Shown here: one piece after another, positions 59,839 to 64,000 of the stretch
Numbering within the stretch: the stretch's first letter is position 1
How the letters are laid out: each line of letters opens with the position of its first letter
Assembly: GCF_027486195.1 (NCBI RefSeq)
Contig: NZ_JAIXPP010000093.1
Span: 62,001-126,000, forward strand
Direction of reading: 5' to 3'
DNA: 64,000 nt
From: Novosphingobium sp.
Lineage (GTDB): Bacteria; Pseudomonadota; Alphaproteobacteria; Sphingomonadales; Sphingomonadaceae
Made by a program: the position numbers and the translations under genes
The notes under the pieces: model-generated
The model's database searches: none
What the model was told of the DNA's origin: nothing
Seen by the model: only the letters and a program-made list of their open reading frames with translations

Positions 59839-61316
59839 TCCGCGACCGCCATTTCAGTTTCCAGCCCAGCCGATGGTGGGGACGCCCAGTCGGGCAATTG
59901 TCCGAGGTCTGCCAACTCTGCTCTCACGAGACCGTCGAGCACTTCCGGGAAAAGCCGGGCCATGATCCGCCAAAGGGCATGATCCTGATCCACCTGAGCC
60001 TCGCTCTGTTTGGCTTCGGCGATGATCCGGCGGAGCGAATCCTTCTCAAGCAGGTAAGACAGGGAAGTCGAACCCACAAAGGTCTCGATCAGGCTGGCGC
60101 AATGCTTGAAGTCGGATCCGCTCAGCTTGCTGTTGAGCATGGACAATACCGCACTCTCGCCGGAAAACTTGGTGATGTGGAGAACCGGGCGACGGGCGGC
60201 TGCGCTATGCGCCACCGAACACAAAATCACGTAAAGCACGGCCGTGTGAGCACGGGCGCGGTTGGACCGCTCGATCCAGAAATCCCGCTCCCATTCCCAC
60301 ACACCGGGAACGCCCGACTTCATGTCTGACCACGGGTCTTCGTAGTGGTTGCTGTATTCCGGTGAATTCGGTCGCTCTTCCCTGGCCGACTTCATAGCAT
60401 CCCACCAGCGCGCCCGCTCCTGCTTGCTCCGCCGCTTCAGTGCCTCCGATCGACAATCTTCCACAAATGCCGATCGACCGGAGCCGGTCTGGAGATCATC
60501 CAGCGCGACCAGCCTCGGTTCGCGCCAGCCGCCATGGCCATTTTCCATGAAGCATTTCAAAACAAGGGTGCCGCGCTCGATCGAAGCAGCCTCGGCCTCA
60601 TCATCGAATACGAAGGCATTTCCGCGCTGCATGGCTACGACATCGTGAAATCCCTGCGGCATCGGTTCTTCGAGAGTGTTGAAGATCCATACCAGGGCGA
60701 TGCCCTCAGCATCATAGTGCACGTGCCGGGCCGCGACTTCTGGGGCGAACGGTTTCGACAATTGAACTTCCAGCGCAAAGCGACCCAGACCGCTCAGATC
60801 TGCGAAGACGTCCGGCCATCGGCCACGCTTGTGAATTTCCGATCGCAGGTAGGTGTTCACCGCGCTGTGCGAACAGCGCGGGTCGGCTTTGACCAATTGC
60901 TCGATTGTCGAGCAGAGTCGGCGATGGAGTGCGGACTCCTGATGCCCTTGGTATTGGGCGGCACGAGCATCATCCTCACGCAGATTATTGCCTTCGTACC
61001 ACGGGCAATCTCTGCTCGATTCCGGGTAATGTGCGTACATCGGGATGTGGTCACCCCGATCAGCTTGCGCCCTGATGAAGACCCCACCTTCGCAAAGCCG
61101 GCACCTCGCTATGGGCCTCTCCCGATCCTCGCGGCGGCGGACATTGATCTGGGTTCGCAAATGCTCCCAGCCAGCACGGGGCATTGCCATCAGCTGCTCG
61201 ACCGTAACCGCGCCGCGCGGCAACTCGAAATCAGCGATCAGGACGGTGCGTTGATGGCGGCCCAAGATCTGGTCACTCCGGAAGTTCGGGCCTGGCGATC
61301 CAGTCCCGTATTTCAT
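59835..61316 (-). CDS. DUF6035-type protein with CoiA-like nuclease core
   Basis: A 493-residue protein. The N-terminal third has a possible zinc ribbon, C-R-L-C near residues 72-75 with H and C in MYAHYPESSRDCPWY. The central part (YQGHQESALHRRLCSTIEQLVKADP..., then RGRWPDVFADLSGLGRFALEVQLSK) carries a PD-(D/E)xK core with D169, E183 and Q185, the E-x-Q variant known from CoiA-like nucleases, followed by RHVHYDAEGIALVWIFN. The C-terminal half is helical and unrecognised. ATG 61316 is chosen because it reduces the overlap with the upstream gene to 44 bp; ATG 61370 with GGAAA upstream is an alternative. Middle gene of the operon. Function unknown. Confidence 0.68.
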   Translation of the reverse strand: MKYGTGSPGPNFRSDQILGRHQRTVLIADFELPRGAVTVEQLMAMPRAGWEHLRTQINVRRREDRERPIARCRLCEGGVFIRAQADRGDHIPMYAHYPESSRDCPWYEGNNLREDDARAAQYQGHQESALHRRLCSTIEQLVKADPRCSHSAVNTYLRSEIHKRGRWPDVFADLSGLGRFALEVQLSKPFAPEVAARHVHYDAEGIALVWIFNTLEEPMPQGFHDVVAMQRGNAFVFDDEAEAASIERGTLVLKCFMENGHGGWREPRLVALDDLQTGSGRSAFVEDCRSEALKRRSKQERARWWDAMKSAREERPNSPEYSNHYEDPWSDMKSGVPGVWEWERDFWIERSNRARAHTAVLYVILCSVAHSAAARRPVLHITKFSGESAVLSMLNSKLSGSDFKHCASLIETFVGSTSLSYLLEKDSLRRIIAEAKQSEAQVDQDHALWRIMARLFPEVLDGLVRAELADLGQLPDWASPPSAGLETEMAVAE

Positions 61317-61587
61317 GCCCGGATGCCACTTCGCCGCCGAGACGCCGCAGATGGACGACCTTGACGTCATCGACCGTTTCCAAGCGAACCAATCCCTCTT
61401 TCTCCAGCCGATCGAGCAAATCGGAAATTGCCTGCCGCGATGCAGACAGCCCGATTGCCACTAGCCAGGTATCGAGCAGGCGACTGTTCGCACTCCGCTC
61501 CTTGGCGAGAACGTCGAGAACCGCCCGTGCCTGAAAACTCGTGCGTATTTCGTCAAACGACGAAGCAAGGTTGCGCCGATTTGCCAT
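61273..61587 (-). CDS. Small winged-helix protein (VpaChn25_0724-like phage family)
   Basis: A 104-residue all-helical protein with a winged helix-turn-helix: SFQARAVLDVLAKE, then LLDTWLVAIGLSASRQAISDLLDRLEKEGLVRLETVDDVKVVHLRRLGGEVA, resembling the small phage proteins of the VpaChn25_0724 family and ArsR/MarR-like wings. Probably a DNA-binding regulator of its own operon. ATG 61587 gives MANRRNLASS; ATG 61605 is six codons earlier. First gene of the operon with DUF6035 (44-bp overlap) and TIGR02391. Confidence 0.68.
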   Translation of the reverse strand: MANRRNLASSFDEIRTSFQARAVLDVLAKERSANSRLLDTWLVAIGLSASRQAISDLLDRLEKEGLVRLETVDDVKVVHLRRLGGEVASGHEIRDWIARPELPE

Positions 61588-61605
61588 TGGATGACCATAG
61601 ATCAT

Positions 61606-62005
61606 CGGCCAAGGATCGCAAACATAACAAGAACGAATTCGTCCGATCTGTTGGGGAAAGCCTTCCCCTGAGCCCGAGCCGCAGAACGTCTCGGCCTACC
61701 CCTTCGAGCGGGGACACCCCGCAACGCCCCGAAATTCGGAGCGGGGCTGGTGACGCGCTCTGTCCCGCAAGCGCTGCGGCCCTGCTCCTGAGGGCGCGGT
61801 GTTTCACGAAAATGGCCCCGCACGCACTCTTAACCGGCGGACATGGCTTCACGCGCAGGCTTGGAAAACCGACAGGCCCCGGCTTTCCGCCTGCACAAGC
61901 AAGTGTACAATTGCCGCCTCACTTCAGGGTGCGGTTTTCTGTTGGAACAACCCCGCTGGCCGCTCGCGCTACAATGGCGATGAATAGTCGAAGCTGAAAG
62001 TAAGA
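61606..62005. other. Gene-free stretch between the defence-like operon and the DUF932 leader
   Basis: No convincing gene on either strand. It must contain the promoter of the leftward winged-helix gene near 61606-61680 and that of the rightward DUF932 gene. TACAAT boxes at 61906-61911 and 61970-61975 are possible -10 elements, but neither has a good -35 at the right distance. Confidence 0.5.
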
Positions 62006-62072
62006 GGGTGGCGGGCTTCGCCGTGACGGGATGAGGGTCGAGAGAGAGGCTCCCGACCGCCCGTCATGGAGG
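62006..62072 (+). promoter_or_regulatory. Structured leader hairpin overlapping the DUF932 ribosome-binding site (copy 1)
   Basis: Two nested stems: CCGTGACGGG (62021-62030) with CCCGTCATGG (62060-62069), one G-U pair, and inside it GGTCG (62036-62040) with CGACC (62054-62058); the loop contains GAGAGAG. The outer stem covers the first two G of the ribosome site GGAGG (62068-62072), 8 bases before ATG 62080. The same design with a different inner stem occurs at 63330-63395. A translational switch or protein-binding site is inferred. Confidence 0.7.
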
Positions 62073-62079
62073 TTTACCC

Positions 62080-63273
62080 ATGAACATGCAGGTTCTCGAT
62101 GCGCGGCGCGATGTGAGCGGCGGATACAAGGTCGATGTCTCACGCGGCTCCCGAGTGGGTCGGGTTTCGTCGGAGTGGTTCTCGCGGCCCGACGACGAGC
62201 GGTTCCTTTCCCTGAACGAGTTGGCTAGCTCGGTGCGTGGGCGTTCCGAACGCAGCCGGACCCGCGTGGTCGAAACCGCGCTCATCCACGTCGAGGCGAG
62301 CCGCAATGATCCCGAGCGACTGGCGCTCATGCTGCCCGGCGCCGATGCACCGGTTGCCCCCACCCATTGGAGCTTTGGCCAACTCGCGAGCCAGGTCGGT
62401 GCGCCGGCAGCCTACCTTCGCCAGCTTCCCGCGCCGCTTGCCGCAATCAATCTGCAGTATGGCCTGACTTCGAACCGGGCCGAACAGATCAAGACCCTGG
62501 AAACCGACAACGGTCGGCTAGACCTGCGGGCCGTAACTGGTCCCGACTATGGGCGGATCTACGATCACGAACTGGTCGAAGCCGTGCAGAAGATCGCCGG
62601 CAACGGCACCGGTGACACGCGCTGGAAAGTGCCTGGCGTGCTCGACTGGTCGACCGGAGTTTTCAATCCGATGGTCGACATCTCGAAGGACACGACCACG
62701 CTCTATGCTTCCGACCGTGACGTGTTCCTGTTCCTGGTCGATGATCTCAACCCGATCGAGGCAGGGCGCCTGCCGGACGGCTCGCCCGACCTCTACTTCC
62801 GGGGATTCTACTGCTGGAACTCCGAGGTCGGCGCTAAGACGCTCGGCATGGCGAGCTTTTACCTGCGTGCGGTCTGCCAGAACCGGAATCTGTGGGGCGT
62901 CGAGGACTTCGAGGAAATCTCGATCCGGCACAGCAAATACGCGGCCAACCGTTTTGCCCACGAGGCGGCACCGGCCTTGCTGAACTTCGCCAACTCCTCC
63001 CCGCAGCCGTTCATCAACGGCATCAAGACGGCACGCGAGCGCATTGTCGCCCGCACCGACGAGGAACGCGGCGACTTCCTGCGTAATCGCGGCTTCTCGA
63101 AGGCCGAGACCGGCAAGATCATCGAGACTGTGCTCGCCGAGGAAGGCCGCCCGCCCGAATCGATCTTCGATTTCGTTCAGGGGATCACTGCACTCGCCCG
63201 CGGCAAGCCGCACCAGGATGCCCGGCTCGACATGGAGGGCAAGGCCAAGAAGCTGCTCGACCGGGTTCATTGA
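62080..63273 (+). CDS. DUF932 domain protein (plasmid/phage-associated)
   Basis: A 397-residue protein of the DUF932 family, encoded on plasmids, phages and ICEs; role unknown. Recognised from the core THWSFGQLASQVGAPAAYLRQLP, AVTGPDYGRIYDHELVEAV, LYASDRDVFLFLVDD, LYFRGFYCWNSEVGAKTLGMASFYLRAVCQNRNLWG and the C-terminal GFSKAETGKIIETVLAEEG. It uses ATG 62080 behind GGAGG. Followed after 129 bp by the ParB-like gene, which has a matching leader. The pairing with ParB is common in conjugative elements of alphaproteobacteria. Confidence 0.88.
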   Translation: MNMQVLDARRDVSGGYKVDVSRGSRVGRVSSEWFSRPDDERFLSLNELASSVRGRSERSRTRVVETALIHVEASRNDPERLALMLPGADAPVAPTHWSFGQLASQVGAPAAYLRQLPAPLAAINLQYGLTSNRAEQIKTLETDNGRLDLRAVTGPDYGRIYDHELVEAVQKIAGNGTGDTRWKVPGVLDWSTGVFNPMVDISKDTTTLYASDRDVFLFLVDDLNPIEAGRLPDGSPDLYFRGFYCWNSEVGAKTLGMASFYLRAVCQNRNLWGVEDFEEISIRHSKYAANRFAHEAAPALLNFANSSPQPFINGIKTARERIVARTDEERGDFLRNRGFSKAETGKIIETVLAEEGRPPESIFDFVQGITALARGKPHQDARLDMEGKAKKLLDRVH

Positions 63274-63329
63274 GCCCGGACAGTCCTGCCTGTTTCTCCC
63301 CGCGTGGCGCTGCCTTCTCAAGAGTGAGA

Positions 63330-63395
63330 GGGCGGCGCTTCGCTTCGTGACGGGTCAGGCCTGAGAGAGAGTCTTTCAGGCGGCCCGTCATGGAG
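63330..63395 (+). promoter_or_regulatory. Structured leader hairpin overlapping the ParB-gene ribosome-binding site (copy 2)
   Basis: Outer stem CGTGACGGG (63346-63354) with CCCGTCATG (63384-63392), sequence-identical in its core to copy 1; inner stem GCCTGA (63359-63364) with TCAGGC (63376-63381), different in sequence from copy 1 but in the same place; loop with GAGAGAG. The ribosome site TGGAG (63391-63395) overlaps the stem, and ATG 63403 follows. A changed but still paired inner stem is good evidence for a conserved RNA fold. Confidence 0.7.
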
Positions 63396-63402
63396 AACCA
63401 CC

Positions 63403-64000
63403 ATGACGAAGCGATTGCCCAAGCTCGTGCTCAGTTCCTCGCGCGACATCCCTTTCTGCCAGCTGGTGCTGAGCCAGAAGAACGTTCGGCGTCTGAAGGC
63501 GGGCCTCTCGATCGAGGACCTCGCCGAAGACATCTACCGCCGCACCCTGCTCCAGAGCCTGAATGTCCGGCCGGTGGTCGGTGAGGATGGCCAGGAAACT
63601 GGCATGTTCGAAGTCCCCGCCGGCGGCCGCCGCTTCCGCGCGCTCGAACTGCTTGTGAAGTCTAAGAGGATGGCCAAGGATCAGCCGGTGCCTTGCGTGG
63701 TGCGGGAGGCCGGCATCGCCGAGGAAGATTCGCTTGCCGAAAACGTCATGCGTGTCGGCCTGCATCCGCTCGACCAGTTCCGTGCCTTCACCGCGCTCAT
63801 CGACGCGGGCCTCTCGGAAGATGATATCGCAGCGCGATTCTTCGTCTCCGTCTCGACGGTGCGCCAGCGCCTGCGGCTAGCCTCGGTCGCACCCAGCCTG
63901 CTCGAAGTGTACGGCGACGATGGCATGTCGCTCGAACAGCTCATGGCCTTCACGGTCAATGAGAACCATGCGCGCCAGGAGCAGGTCTGGGAGCAACTCA
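63403..64000 (+). CDS. ParB/RepB/Spo0J-family partition protein (3' end cut by window edge)
   Basis: The first about 199 codons of a ParB-like protein that binds DNA sites and, in many members, hydrolyses CTP. Seen: the N-terminal ParB domain with VRRLKAGLSIEDLAEDIYRR, LNVRPVVGEDGQETGMFEVPAGGRRFRALELL (the GGRR-F-RA box II region), SLAENVMRVGLHPLDQFRAF (ENxxR box), and then a helix-turn-helix GLSEDDIAARFFVSVSTVRQRLRLA. This is the plasmid/ICE form with a wide insertion in box II. Supports the element being an ICE or an integrated plasmid. The stop lies beyond the right edge. Confidence 0.9.
   Translation, partial: MTKRLPKLVLSSSRDIPFCQLVLSQKNVRRLKAGLSIEDLAEDIYRRTLLQSLNVRPVVGEDGQETGMFEVPAGGRRFRALELLVKSKRMAKDQPVPCVVREAGIAEEDSLAENVMRVGLHPLDQFRAFTALIDAGLSEDDIAARFFVSVSTVRQRLRLASVAPSLLEVYGDDGMSLEQLMAFTVNENHARQEQVWEQL

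Overview
The window is a GC-rich chromosomal segment of an alphaproteobacterium, most likely a sphingomonad (Novosphingobium-like). This rests on the MmcB repair protein, the DUF1289 protein, three large outer-membrane beta-barrel receptors or porins, the style of the short palindromic repeats, and general codon use. The genus is an inference, since no rRNA is present.

Left part (1-20.3 kb), mostly core and catabolic genes: a DEAD-box RNA helicase cut by the window edge; an exported M20 peptidase with a small DUF1289 protein; an alginate-export-type porin; a GDT1-family Mn2+ exporter behind a clear yybP-ykoY manganese riboswitch; mmcB; and tRNA-Arg(CCG). A small catabolic/uptake cluster follows: enoyl-CoA hydratase-like protein and SDR divergent from an AraC regulator, then a TonB-dependent receptor and an HSL-type esterase. 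After it come a VOC protein, a phosphohexomutase, a GNAT, gamma-glutamyltransferase and a second TonB-dependent receptor.

Middle (20.6-48.9 kb), the highlight: a complete type I secretion locus for a 6,594-residue RTX protein. It encodes an HlyD adaptor, an ABC exporter ATPase, a MotB-like and a MotA/TolQ-like protein, a PilZ protein, a TolC-type channel and the giant substrate. The part list matches Salmonella SPI-4 siiABCDEF (SiiA/SiiB proton channel, SiiC/D/F exporter, SiiE adhesin). Two things differ: a PilZ c-di-GMP receptor is translationally coupled to the channel genes, and the substrate is almost entirely about 70 RTX-type repeat units with no Ig-like domains that I can see.

Right of it (49-53.5 kb) are small metabolic and hypothetical genes, two kinds of palindromic repeat, and an aldehyde dehydrogenase with its DUF779 partner.

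From about 53.9 kb to the right edge lies an integrated element. Two truncated copies of the 3' part of tRNA-Gly(GCC) precede a tyrosine integrase. Behind it are a nucleotidyltransferase-like DUF6932 protein, an XRE-ImmA/IrrE protein, a Beta-family protein, a convergent sce7726-family nuclease-like protein, and a three-gene operon (winged-helix protein, DUF6035 CoiA-like nuclease, TIGR02391 HEPN-like protein). This is a plausible defence module. Then come plasmid/ICE-type genes (DUF932, ParB), each behind a closely similar hairpin leader that overlaps its ribosome-binding site. The right end of the element, predicted to carry the intact tRNA-Gly, lies outside the window.
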